41,844 bases of DNA from NCBI GenBank assembly GCA_022799935.1, contig JAAWPK010000008.1, positions 1 through 41,844 of the forward strand, read 5' to 3'. A model generated the notes under the pieces. It ran no database searches. It had not been told where the DNA came from and saw nothing but the letters and a program-made list of their open reading frames with translations. The position numbers and the translations under genes were made by a program. This document shows positions 8,795-19,262 of the stretch, piece by piece (position 1 is the first letter of the stretch; each line of letters starts with the position of its first letter). This DNA is from Clostridia bacterium. GTDB lineage: Bacteria > Bacillota > Clostridia > TANB77 > CAG-508.

Positions 8795-10197
8795 ATGATG
8801 GCAATGATAGAAGATATAAAAAAATATAACACTATACATTTTATACGGTATTGGTGGAGTAAGTATGAGTGGTATTGCAGAAACACTAAATAACCTTGGT
8901 GTACATATAACAGGAAGTGACTTTAGTGAATCTGAAATAACTTCTAAGCTCATTTCAGATGGAATTGATGTCACTATTCGGTTCAGATTTAGAAAAGGTC
9001 AGAAATGCAGATTTAGTAGTTTATACTGCGGCTATCTCTCAAGATGATCCTGAACTTCTTGAAGCAAACAAACTAAATATAAAAACTTGTGAAAGAGCTG
9101 TATTTCTAGGTAAGCTTACCAAAGCTTTTAAAGATACAATTGGCATTTCTGGAACTCATGGAAAAACTACTACTACTTCCCTAGTTTCACTTTGTTTTAT
9201 AAAAGCAGGCTTTGATCCTACTGTGCAAGTAGGTGCTATTTTAAAGCAATTAAATGGTAATTATAGAATTGGGAATAGTGATTTTTTAATACTTGAAGCA
9301 TGTGAATATGTAGAAAGTTTTTTACACTTCCATCCAAAAGCTGAAATTGTTTTAAATATAGACAATGATCATTTAGATTATTTTAAAAATTTAGATAATA
9401 TAAAAAATGCATTTACAAAATATATAGGGCTTTTACCAGATGATGGTTTACTTGTGTATAATGCTGATGATAAAAATAGCATTGGCTTAAATAAACATAC
9501 AAAAGCAAAATCTGTAACATTTGGTATAGAAAATAGCAATGCAGATTTTATTGCAAAAAATATAAAATTTGATAAAAATGGATTTGCTTCATTTGATGTT
9601 TATCATTTAGGAGAATTTTTAGATAATTTCTCTCTTTCTATATCTGGAATGCATAATGTACTAAATGCAATGGCATGCATTGCTCTTTGTACTAACTATG
9701 GTATTTCAACTTCTGCTATAAAAGAGGCATTTGTATCTTTTACTGGTGCTAATAGAAGACTTGAATATAAAGGTTCTTTTAATAATATATCTGTATATGA
9801 TGATTATGCTCACCATCCAACTGAAATCAAAGCAACAGCAGCTGCTCTAAATAGAAAAATATTTAATGAATCTTGGGTTGTTTTCCAACCTCACACATAT
9901 AGTAGACTTAAAAATCTACTAGATGATTTCACTGAATCTTTACTTGATTTTGACCATATAATATTAACAGATGTATATGCAGCAAGAGAAAAAAATATAT
10001 TTAATATTTCATCTAAAGATTTAGCAGATAAAATGATAGCACTTGGCAAACCAGCTTTATATATTCCTAATTTTGAAGATATAGTCAAATTCTTAAAAGC
10101 CAACACTCATAGTGAGGATATTATTTTAACTCTTGGTGCTGGTACAGTTACTAATATTGGTCCAATGTTAGTAAATAAAAAATTCATAGAAAGTTAA
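8795..10197 (+). CDS. murC: UDP-N-acetylmuramate--L-alanine ligase MurC; two CGG(+1)Gly sites
   Basis: About 466 residues. MurC adds L-Ala to UDP-MurNAc using ATP, an essential cytosolic step of peptidoglycan synthesis. The ATG at 8795 follows GGAGG (8782-8786). The normal frame is broken twice. CGG at 8846-8848 read as C plus GGT gives Gly18 and HFIGIGGVSMSGIAE, the universal MurC N-terminal signature. CGG at 8979-8981 gives Gly62 and VTIGSDLEKVRNADLVVYT. The frame then runs through the ATP loop GISGTHGKTTT and DDYAHHPTEI to the stop. This plus-strand example shows the effect is not tied to one strand of the assembly. Confidence 0.95.
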
Positions 10198-10220
10198 ATA
10201 AAACTTTCTATGAATTTTTT
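10183..10220. terminator. Shared terminator between murC and spoIVB
   Basis: TTCATAGAAAGTT (10183-10195) and its exact complement AACTTTCTATGAA (10202-10214) are followed by TTTTTT. The stem overlaps the end of murC and serves the convergent genes murC and spoIVB. Confidence 0.8.
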
Positions 10221-10221
10221 A

Positions 10222-11491
10222 TTATTCTAATGCCTTTTTAGCCATAAGTTCTGCAAACACTGCATATCCTAAGTTAGTATCATTTACCATTACATGTGTC
10301 AAGGCCCCTATTAATTTCCCATTTTGAACTATTGGACTTCCACTCATTCCTTGTACAATTCCGCCTGTTTTCTTTATTAATTCTTCATCTGTTAATTTAA
10401 TTACCATACTTTTATTATCTATATTATTATTTAAATATATTTTTTCTATCTTTATCTTATATTTTTTTGTCTCCCCATTTTCAAGTGTAGAAATAATTTC
10501 TGCCTCTCCTATTTCTATTTCATTTCTTAAAGCTATCTCTATTTTATCATTTTTATTTATAAATAATGGATTTATATTGTCTAAATGGCCATATATTCCA
10601 TAAGGTGTATTTTTATCTATTTCTCCAACAGTAACTTCGCCTTCAATAGAACCTTGAATTTTACCTGGATTTCCATTTTCTCCTTTTACCACTGATAATA
10701 TATTTGCTGTAACAATTTCTCCAGAAGCAATATCTATTAATTTTTCTGTATCTGCATCAATTATCCCATGTCCTAGGGCTGCAATCTTTCCTGTCTTTGG
10801 TTCATAAAATGTTGCAGTTCCAACACCTGCAGCTGCATCTCTTACCCAAAGTCCAACTTTGTATGTGTTGTCATTTGATTTAATGGCCTTCATTGTTGCA
10901 TTTTTTACTTCTCCGATTTCGTATATAAGTAACAGACATATCTTCGCCTTTAGACTTATTTATTTGGGTTGTAAGATCATTTGTACATGTAATATCTTTG
11001 TCGTTTATTTTAGATATTATATCACCTTCTTCTATTCCAGAATTTTCATAAGGTTTATGCTTACTATCGTCTGTACCTGAAATTTCACTCATACCAACCA
11101 CTAAAACACCATTTGTATATAATTTCACACCAATTAGATTTCCAAGTGGTACTACCTCAAGCTTTTCTATTACATTTACATTTATTTCTTTAACTTTTGC
11201 TCCAAGTACTTTTACATCTAAATTTATTGTCTCTGTGTAGTCTGCATTATCTTTATCCTTTACTTCTGCTGAAACAGTAACTGTTTCAAAATTTTCTATT
11301 CTTTCTATATTCGGATTACTAGAAAACTTTGTTTCAAGCTCTACTCCAAATATTGTATTTAGCCTTAAAGCTTCTCCCTCAAATAATATAACATTACTCG
11401 GAAGATTAGATATATCACTTACATATATTAATGCTGTAAATAAAAAAACGAGTAAAAAAATTATCCCTGTTTTCTTTAACACTTTTTTCAT
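10222..11491 (-). CDS. spoIVB: SpoIVB serine peptidase; one CGG(+1)Gly site
   Basis: About 422 residues. It has an N-terminal membrane anchor (about 8-25), a PDZ domain (GIEEGDIISKIND region) and a C-terminal SpoIVB S55 peptidase domain with GLWVRDAAAGVGTATFY and the nucleophile motif QGMSGSPIVQNGK, then GALTHVMVND. SpoIVB is secreted by the forespore and triggers pro-sigma-K processing through SpoIVFA/SpoIVFB (1489-3121). The normal frame breaks between the PDZ and peptidase domains. CGG (CCG 10913-10915) read as C plus GGA gives Gly193 in YIRNGEVKNATMKAIKSN and joins the domains. Confidence 0.95.
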
Positions 11492-11633
11492 TTGCTTACC
11501 TTCTTTTTATTGCATTTTCTTTTAGTATTTCCAAAAATATAAAAAGTAAACAATTAAAAATTTTGTAATTAAATATCCAAAATTTTCTAAAAAATTGAAT
11601 AAAATATTCATAAATTCTTTTTTATGTAAAAAT

Positions 11634-11667
11634 AAAAGTTTTGAAAATTAAAATTTCCAAAACTTTT
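11634..11667 (-). terminator. Terminator of the pilus operon
   Basis: AAAAGTTTTG (11634-11643) pairs with CAAAACTTTT (11658-11667), with a T-rich flank on the minus strand, just after the last pilus gene. Confidence 0.75.
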
Positions 11668-11672
11668 GTTTT

Positions 11673-13233
11673 TTAATTATGTTGATCTCCACTATTATTT
11701 ACATAGTTTGATATCTTCTTAAGATTATATTTTTCTCTCGCAAGAGCTTTGTAATATGAGCTTAATCTCTGATTATGTTGCATTGGACTTATTTTATGAT
11801 CATCTTTTAATTTATCTATAAGTGTAATACTAGCCTCAGTAGCATTCACAGAACAATAATAGCAAGCACTTTCATTATGCCTATAACTATTTATATATAA
11901 GCCATCTTGATTTTCTAAAGCTTTTCCTATATTAGCCTCAAAACCTATACCTCTTCTGTTATGTATTGCTCTTTGAATTGTAAATTCTGTCCTATTATAT
12001 CCGTACAATTAAATCCCCTTGTAATTTTTCACAACCTATTCTATGCGCTGTTCCAGTTGATGTAACAACTCCTGTAGTAGGATTTACATTATATCCTATA
12101 TAATATATATCTTTTTCATTTACATACTCATTATTTTCTGTACTTGGAATTATTACATAGTCATTATATGTAGTAGTACCGCAAGGCATTCCTTGCATAA
12201 AACTTATTATACAAACATTATTTAAAATTGTATACCAATCTTCTCCTGTAAGCTCTGGCATTCTAAATTCTTCATCTGCATGACCAGAAAATGCTTCCAT
12301 CGCTTGAATTAAATTTCTAGTTATTGTATCTTCTATAACCTTATTTTTCTCATCATTAAATCTTGAAGGCTCTCCTGGTAATGGAGAATTCTCTACACCT
12401 ATGTTCAATGGAGAATTGTTAAAATTAATTCCACCAAGTGCTTCTTCCATGATCTCATTATACCAATGAGTAAAATACCAAGCTTCTTTATAATAATCAT
12501 AAGCACTGGTACTAGTCTCTACTACATCATTATTATTATTAAAATCTATTGCAGCCCCATTATCATCTAAATTGTAAGTATAAGTTTTTCTAAATAATTG
12601 TTCATCTCTTTCTATTTCTATACCTTTATAATATACTCTTTCACTAGCTTCATCATAATATACTCCTCTAGTATCAGCTTCACTATTAGATAAGATTTCT
12701 AAATATCCTGCTCTTGATCTATATAAATTGTCATCATTGTTATCGTAATAAACAGCTACATAGTTATCTAATGAAAAATTAATAACGACTTTTTTATTAC
12801 CTGACGCACTTTCATATTGTTTAGTATAATATACATAAGGTTTTAATGAATGTTCAAAAGTTCCATCTTCTTTTGCAGTAGGTGTATATATATAATATCC
12901 ATCATATAAAGTAAAGAGTAGTGCTGGAATATAAGACATTGCATAATCTTTATTTGAACCACTCATTCCAAGTCTAGTAGATAAAGTTGTTGCAAATGTA
13001 TTTATAGAAGCCTCAATATCTCTTATTAATGAATCTGATACTGAAGAATATTTATTTTTAGTAGTATTCATCTGAAAAGTAACCAAAGTATCATGTGTTG
13101 CACTTAAAAGCTTGTCTGAGTAATCTGCTTTTAAATTTACTGTATCTACTTGATATTCTATAAACACAGATAATATAATAATTACTGGTAATGCTATTAC
13201 TATAAATATTATAACTAAATTCTGTAATTTCAT
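11673..13233 (-). CDS. Large membrane-anchored pilus-locus protein; one CGG(+1)Gly site
   Basis: About 519 residues. I chose the ATG at 13233 (MKLQNLVIIFIVIALPVIII) because AGGAG lies upstream. A longer frame start at 13281 has no ribosome binding site. One N-terminal helix (about 4-24) is followed by a long extracytoplasmic domain with many Tyr, Asp and Asn, for example TLYDGYYIYTPT. The CGG at CCG 12001-12003 read as C plus GGA gives Gly411 in LIVGYNRTEFTIQRAIHNRR. The resulting 109-residue tail continues the domain to 11673. It is the last gene of the Tad-like operon, probably a minor pilin or tip protein. No specific family is recognised. Confidence 0.75.
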
Positions 13234-13260
13234 ATAACAGTTTTCTCCTTTGACTTTCTT

Positions 13261-13352
13261 GACATTATTTATATAGAACAACCATATAATTTAGATTATT
13301 CTATATAAATAATGTCTTTATCTTTTAGTTTATAACTTCTTAGATAAAGACA
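13261..13352 (-). promoter_or_regulatory. Two overlapping long inverted repeats before the last pilus gene
   Basis: GACATTATTTATATAGAA (13261-13278) is an exact complement of TTCTATATAAATAATGTC (13299-13316). TGTCTTTATCT (13313-13323) is an exact complement of AGATAAAGACA (13342-13352). The two stems share the TGTC bases, so in RNA the outer base pairs cannot all form at once. They lie in the 142-bp gap between pilin-like genes and may attenuate, process or stabilise the mRNA. Confidence 0.55.
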
Positions 13353-13375
13353 TATATTTATCTTTTCATTTAATT

Positions 13376-13906
13376 TTAGCTTCCTGTAACTGTTACTACT
13401 CCTGACTGAGAACCAACTATTCTATATGTATTATTTCCTGATAAGCTATAAAAGAAGTTTTTTAACATTTGTGATATAGTTGAATTAGTATTTGAGGCAC
13501 TAACTGTTACTATATCTCCTTCTTTTAGAACATATTTATTACTAGTATCCAATTTATCAAGTATTTGAGTTGTATAAACTGAATAATAAATATTTTCACC
13601 TATCTTTGTTTCATCTGCTTGTGTAGTTTTCTTTGATGGATTTTCATCTAATATTTGTGCTTCCATTGTTATATCATATGTATTTCCTGTTGCACCTAAA
13701 TCAGCAACTAATTTATCATAACTTTCAACTGTGATTTTTCCTGTCTTTCTAACAGTATTAACAAATTCAGATATCGCAGTTTGTACTGTAAGCTGTGATA
13801 TATCATCTGTTCTTTCTGCAATAGACATCATTGGGAAAATTCCAATTAAAATAGCTGCTAAAAGTATGCCAACTATTGTAGTTAGTGTTTCGCCTTCCAT
13901 ATACAT
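13376..13906 (-). CDS. Pilin-like protein of the Tad-type locus
   Basis: 176 residues. It begins MYMEGETLTTIVGILLAAIL, with one membrane helix at about 9-28, then an extracytoplasmic domain rich in Thr and Ser. A Glu near the start of the hydrophobic segment recalls pilins, but no standard leader is seen. It is in line with the other small anchored proteins of the operon and is probably a minor pilin. The predicted function rests on context only. Confidence 0.65.
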   Translation of the reverse strand: MYMEGETLTTIVGILLAAILIGIFPMMSIAERTDDISQLTVQTAISEFVNTVRKTGKITVESYDKLVADLGATGNTYDITMEAQILDENPSKKTTQADETKIGENIYYSVYTTQILDKLDTSNKYVLKEGDIVTVSASNTNSTISQMLKNFFYSLSGNNTYRIVGSQSGVVTVTGS

Positions 13907-13921
13907 CCCTCCTTTAAAGCA

Positions 13922-14850
13922 TTATCTTTGTACATATATTAATTCTTTTTTTATTGGTTGCATTATTTCTCCAAAAGAGAATAACTTCTCAGTTCCATCT
14001 TCACTTGATATATAATTATTTCTATCTACATTTACTAAGTATTCTGTAAATCTTAAATCTCCTGCCCATTCAATTAGACCATGTCTTCCGTTTATATTAA
14101 GTGCAATATGATTACCTGGTGTATCAGGGTCATTATCTGCATTATTTCCTTGTTCTCCTACTCTAGTTTGACTAAAGTATACATTTATTCCGAGATAAAT
14201 CAGAATCAATCCTTTGGGCAGTCCATCCCATACTTCCTACCCAGAAGCAGTAGCGTGGTCTTCTTATTGTACCGACTTGTATGTTGTGAATATAGTCTAT
14301 CAAAAATATTTATCATTCTATTATTTGCATTGTTGTCTATCTCTGCATATGTAATTTTACCAGCAGCATCTGTTGTAACATTTTGAGGAGTTTGTGCAAA
14401 TACACTAGTATTTATTGTATTTGCATGTATCCTATTTGCTTCTGTATTAACTTCTGTAAATATTCTTTCAAGTTCTAGCACAAATTTATATTTATTGTAT
14501 TTACTAAATGCTGATGAAGTTTCCCAGTTATTACATATAACTTCTGTATCCAAATCAAATCTTGCAACAATATTTCCACCATTATCTACTATTGTTACTC
14601 CATAGTTTTCTTGCGAATATCTATATAAAGCTGGTATTATATCTGAAAATGATACTATTCTATTTCCGTTTTCATCAACTAATTCATCATTTTCTTCATA
14701 GTAATCATAATATGTAGTTTTATCAGCTTCTGCAACAAGAAATTTTGCTGTTTCTTGTGCTTTAGAAGTCATACTAAATAGTATTGCAAGTCCAAGTACA
14801 AATACAAATACAGCGAATGCTATTTTTAAAGCACTTACAGCATTTTCCAT
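13922..14850 (-). CDS. Pilin-like protein; two CGG(+1)Gly sites
   Basis: About 308 residues. It begins MENAVSALKIAFAVFVFVLG, with one helix at about 8-28. Two in-frame CGGs, CCG 14272-14274 and 14190-14192, are read as C plus GGT and C plus GGA, giving Gly193 and Gly220. The restored segment reads SGTIRRPRYCFWVGSMGWTA, then DLSGINVYFSQTRVG, joining the two otherwise separate frames. Without shifting, the protein stops shortly after the first site and the region between the sites has no continuous frame. It is 15 bp upstream of the next pilin-like gene. The family is unknown. Confidence 0.72.
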
Positions 14851-14894
14851 AAACTAAAATTTCCTTTCAGAGATTTAGAAGTAATTTCAAATTA

Positions 14895-15281
14895 TTATGT
14901 AGTAGTAGATCCACCTTCCATTTCTATATTTATTTGATGAACAAGCCCGCGATTATTTTTTTGAATTGTAACTGTATATCTAGCTGTTGATATAACATCT
15001 TGTAAATTTGTAACTCCTGTTAATGTTATTTGATCATTTACATTTACTGTATTACTTGTTTCCACTTCAGAAATTAAAGATTTAATTACTGATCCTCTCT
15101 TTGTACCTACATAATTTTCAAATTTTCTATTAAAAGATTGTATGGCTGTTTCATCCATTGAACTATCCATTCTATCTGTCATTTGTCCTGCTGAGTTCAT
15201 TACTAAAATACCTATACTTATCAATAAAATTGAGATTAATATAGCTCCTGCAATTATTAGAGCTTTTGATGCGTTTTCCAT
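14895..15281 (-). CDS. MENASKA-type small pilin-like protein
   Basis: 128 residues. It begins MENASKALIIAGAILISILL, a single hydrophobic helix almost at the N-terminus, then a short soluble domain. It shares its first 12 residues with the gene at 16467-17145 and is very similar to 15886-16443, so the three form a tandem paralogue set. The conserved acidic residue at position 2 of a nearly leaderless helix is pilin-like. It is probably a subunit of the Tad-like fibre. No CGG is in frame. Confidence 0.68.
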   Translation of the reverse strand: MENASKALIIAGAILISILLISIGILVMNSAGQMTDRMDSSMDETAIQSFNRKFENYVGTKRGSVIKSLISEVETSNTVNVNDQITLTGVTNLQDVISTARYTVTIQKNNRGLVHQINIEMEGGSTTT

Positions 15282-15369
15282 AAACTGTTCCTCCTTTTAA
15301 CTTTTGTATAAATTATTTATATTATTTTTAACATTATTATCAAATAATGTCAATATTAAAGACTATTTT

Positions 15370-15828
15370 TTAAAGTTCTAATTGTTTAATACTTATTTTG
15401 CTTACCTTGTTTTTTGAATTGTATTCTATTTTTTCACACTTAAATGTAGTTAATCCAAAGCTAGAAACAAACTTATTTAAATCTGCTTTTTCTAATCTTT
15501 CCATAGGATAAGTTAGTTCTATTATTTCTTCTTTTTCATTTTTTGAAAGCAATGTTATGTCTATTTTAACTGATTTTTCATCATCTGCTATATAAATATT
15601 GTTTTCATCTTTTTTAATATCAAATTCCTCATTATTATCTATTGCCTTATTTATTATTGTAAGGACATCTGTGCCATATATAGTTCTATTTGCATATTCT
15701 TCAAATTGTGAGTTAAAACTTATTAAATCATTTTTTTTGATATTTTTGTCACTTATATTTATGAGAACTACTACTAATATTACAATAAAAGCTATAATTA
15801 TTGAATAAATAAGTTTTTTCATCAACAT
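15370..15828 (-). CDS. Small anchored pilus-locus protein
   Basis: 152 residues. MLMKKLIYSIIIAFIVILVV gives one helix (about 4-24) followed by a charged soluble domain rich in Asn, Lys and Ile. It sits between two MENASKA paralogues in the same direction. It contains a segment (FEEYANRTIYGTDVLTIINK) similar to one in the 16467-17145 protein (NKKIMYGADVITVFNKA), so it is a distant member of the set with a more basic start. Predicted minor pilin. Confidence 0.65.
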   Translation of the reverse strand: MLMKKLIYSIIIAFIVILVVVLINISDKNIKKNDLISFNSQFEEYANRTIYGTDVLTIINKAIDNNEEFDIKKDENNIYIADDEKSVKIDITLLSKNEKEEIIELTYPMERLEKADLNKFVSSFGLTTFKCEKIEYNSKNKVSKISIKQLEL

Positions 15829-15885
15829 ATCCTTTCTTTATTATACCACTTTAAACATTTTTCTGCAATATTTTTATCGATTTAT

Positions 15886-16443
15886 TTATTGTCTTTTTAC
15901 ACTCTGTACTGTGAAAGAACAAATTCTTCCATCCCCTTCTCTATATATCGGGTTAGCACATCTAAAATAGTAATCTGTTTGTCCCTTTAACCTTTCTCCT
16001 CTTGTTCCTTCATCACCTTGTATTATTCTTGAGAATTGATTTAAAAATGTCTCTATTGGTAATTTAGTGAAAGTTCCATTTACTATTGAAAATCTACTAA
16101 GTGAATCTATTCCTAAAGATCCTTCACCAGTAAGATGTAGTTCTACAATGTCAGATGGATGTCCTTCTCCTCCATAATTCCATTCATATACATAGCTATA
16201 CAAAGTTGCAACTTCTTGTGCTGTGAGTTCTCTAGTCCCTATATGAGTATTTCCAATATAACTTTCACCAAAGTAGACTTCAATTTTGCTATTAAAATCT
16301 AATACCTGAGTTCTTGCCATTTCTGCGTCATATTGTTTAGCAGTAGTAGACATAGAGGTCATTTCATATACAAATATAGTTACAATTATTATACCTATTA
16401 GTATTCCACCAGCCATTATTATGGCTTTTGATGCATTTTCCAT
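15886..16443 (-). CDS. MENASKA-type pilin-like protein (no inserted C)
   Basis: 185 residues. It starts MENASKAIIMAGGILIGIII with one helix. The Gly-Gly of AGGILIG is encoded GGT GGA with no extra base. Its neighbour at 16467-17145 encodes the same motif as GGT C GGA. The pair is therefore a natural comparison of the two spellings. The soluble domain contains LNQFSRIIQGDEGTRG and ends with SFTVQSVKRQ. Predicted pilus subunit. Confidence 0.7.
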   Translation of the reverse strand: MENASKAIIMAGGILIGIIIVTIFVYEMTSMSTTAKQYDAEMARTQVLDFNSKIEVYFGESYIGNTHIGTRELTAQEVATLYSYVYEWNYGGEGHPSDIVELHLTGEGSLGIDSLSRFSIVNGTFTKLPIETFLNQFSRIIQGDEGTRGERLKGQTDYYFRCANPIYREGDGRICSFTVQSVKRQ

Positions 16444-16466
16444 AAACTTCCTCCATTATCCTTCTA

Positions 16467-17145
16467 TTAAACCTTTTGTGTAAATTCCATTCTTATTACT
16501 CTACCTGATGTTGGACTATACTCTACATTACTGCAATAGAACATTGTTCTTTTAAATTCTGCTGCTGGGTAATATGTTACTGTATAAGTTTGACATCCAG
16601 GAGAATATCCTTCAGTTACAGAAGATTCCTGATTATTATATGTTATATCTTCATCTTCATCATACCAGCTTAATGCATCTATCAATAATGACTTAATTTT
16701 TTCTCTATCCCTTTGTAAAGTATACGAGTTGTTAGCTCTAAATACTATATCCTCTTTAGTTATGTTTTTTTCATATCTATTTCTATTAGAAGCTGTTGCC
16801 TCTCTTCTAGTATACCTTTCAATTCTAGTACCAAAATCTGTTCTAAAATGAATTACTACATCTATATAATACTCTTTATTATCATTGCTTGGAGTTGCAT
16901 TATATGTTTTATTGTTATCCATAGCTTTATTAAATACAGTAATTACATCTGCTCCATACATTATTTTTTTATTAAAAGCTTCATATTCTTTATTGAAAGC
17001 TATTATTTGTTCCTCAGTTGTATCCTTATCAGTTTCACCAACTAATGTAGATACATTACCAAACATATAGTAGAATAATGAAATTGTAATTATTCCAATT
17101 AATATTCCGACCTGCAATTATCAAAGCTTTTGATGCGTTTTCCAT
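16467..17145 (-). CDS. MENASKA-type pilin-like protein; one CGG(+1)Gly site
   Basis: About 225 residues from the ATG at 17145, which has GGAGG just upstream. The first 12 residues, MENASKALIIAG, are in one frame and the rest in another. CGG (CCG 17107-17109) read as C plus GGA gives Gly13 and MENASKALIIAGGILIGI, matching the paralogue at 15886-16443. Without the shift no start with a ribosome binding site serves the longer frame. The soluble domain contains FNKEYEAFNKKIMYGADVIT. Predicted pilus subunit. Confidence 0.78.
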
Positions 17146-17167
17146 TTATTCTACCTCCTCTTTTGTT

Positions 17168-19241
17168 TTATGCCATTCCACCTAAAGTGCTAAATGATGT
17201 TGTCATACTCATTAGACCTATTGCAACTAATGGTACAATCAAATATCCTACAAAAAGTACTACCATTGGTGCAAATCCTATTGCTTTTCCTATCATTCCT
17301 TTTCTTGATATTAATCTTTCATTTGATGCTTTTCTCTTTTCTTGGTAATATTCTCTTTCTGTATCTAGTTCATCAAATGCTTCTCTAATAGGTATTTTTT
17401 CTACAGCTGCTTGTAAACTTTCCACTATTGTTATTAATGGTGCATAAGATATATCATTTTTAAGTACTTCTAGTGCCTCCCAAGCACCACTTTCATAGTT
17501 GTTCACACACTTTGTTATTGGTGCTTTAAAAATATTTGCATATCTTTCTAGCCACTCTAGTATCATTTCAACATTTACTCTCTCTATTTTCATAAGCATA
17601 AGTATTATTGTTTGATACTGCATTACTTCGTCTTCCATCTCAAGCTGTCTCAATATTTTTTGGAAATATAGTAGCCAAGTTGGTACCATATATCCGAGCT
17701 GCTGAGAATACTAATGCTATAAGCACTTCGAACCATTTTATATATTCACTATTTATTGTTTGAAGTTTTGTATATATTCTTTCTACTGCTTTATCTATTT
17801 CCTCTTCTGTTGATTCTCTGAAATATTTAGAATTTTTTACTGCAGTTTTTATTTCTCTCTCTTTTACATTAGTTTTACCTTTAAACATATCCAAGAATAT
17901 ATTATCTATTTCAGTTGTCTCCATCGCAGCTTTTTCTTGCTTAGTTGACATAGATATTAAATCATAATCTGATGTAGGAGAAGTATATATGTAATCTATT
18001 GCTGTTTTATGTATTCTAGTCATGAAGAATATTGATACAAAAAATACTAAAATAACTAAACAGATTTTATTTACATATATCCATTCCATTTTATCTTCAG
18101 TTGCAGCATCTTTCATTAATTTAGTTAAGCTCTTATATTGCTTAGTTCCTTTTTTAGGAATGAATAGATTAATAAAGTTCTTTACTATTGGTATATTATA
18201 TACTTTTTTCTGCCAAGGATTTTGTGTATTTTTTGCATTTGTATCTGAAGTTGTATCTTTTACCTTTCTAATCAGCATATAGCATATAAAAGTAAGTACT
18301 ATTATAGCCATTTGTACTATTAATCCCAATTTTCCATTATAAAAGCTACTTGTAAAGCTAAAGTTTGATAATGCCCAATTTTTAAGTGCTTCTATAAATA
18401 GTATTGGCACTATTGATATAACTGATAAGCTCTGAAATACATAATCAAGTTTATCTCTTTTAAGTATTTCTATTTGCATTTCTTGTGTTATATTGTTTAA
18501 ATTCTTTAAGTATAATGAAGCACCATTTTCATTTTTTCTATCACCAAATTCTCTTGTTAGATAAGAAATACCTGCAAATTCTTTTAAATAGCTATTAGGT
18601 GCTATATCATAATATTTTTCTAGTTCTTCTTCTGGGTCATCTGAGATTAATATCTCATATATTTTTTCTCCCTGTCTTGAAACTTCTAATTCATCATTTT
18701 GTGATACTTGATAAATTGCTTCTTCTACCATGTTATATTCATGATAAGCATGTCTAATTTCTGAGAAAAACTCAACTTGTTGTTTTAAAAGTTTACTATC
18801 AAGTTTACTAACCATTCCATCTATTATTGATTCTATCATGAATATTTCAAATATTATTAATATTCCTAAAAGAAGTGTATTAGAATGTGCCATTACTATA
18901 ATTAATATAGTCAAAGGTATTATTATAAGTAATGCTTTTGTAATTATCGCAGATGCTTGTCTTCTTGTCTGATATTCATCTTGTATACTTATTATTTCTA
19001 GTCTTCTTCTTAATTTTAATAAATATCTTTTAATTCCAGGTATTTTAACATATATCATATATAATTTTTGATATAATACCTCTGATGAATATTTATTTAC
19101 TTTTGTTCCCTGTCTTAGTTCTCTTAAATACTTTCTATCACCTTTATTTAGTGCCTTATTAATAAGTACATAAGCAATAACTATAACAACAAGCGCTGCA
19201 ACAGTTCCACCCATTAAGTACAATACCGCTTGGTTAGTCAT
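17168..19241 (-). CDS. GspF/TadB-TadC-type membrane platform protein; one CGG(+1)Gly site
   Basis: About 690 residues, about twice a single TadB or TadC. It has an N-terminal helix (about 8-27) and several further helices, including IVQMAIIVLTFICYMLI and ICLVILVFFVSIFFMT, with cytosolic helical blocks between, as in fused or duplicated GspF-type platform proteins. CGG (CCG 17694-17696) read as C plus GGA gives Gly516 in AAGYMVPTWLLYFQKIL and connects to the final domain (YQTIILMLMKIERVNVEMIL, then two C-terminal helices). It lies directly after cpaF, the usual ATPase-platform order. Confidence 0.82.
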
Positions 19242-19262
19242 ATTCTAAAGCACCTCCTTTGT

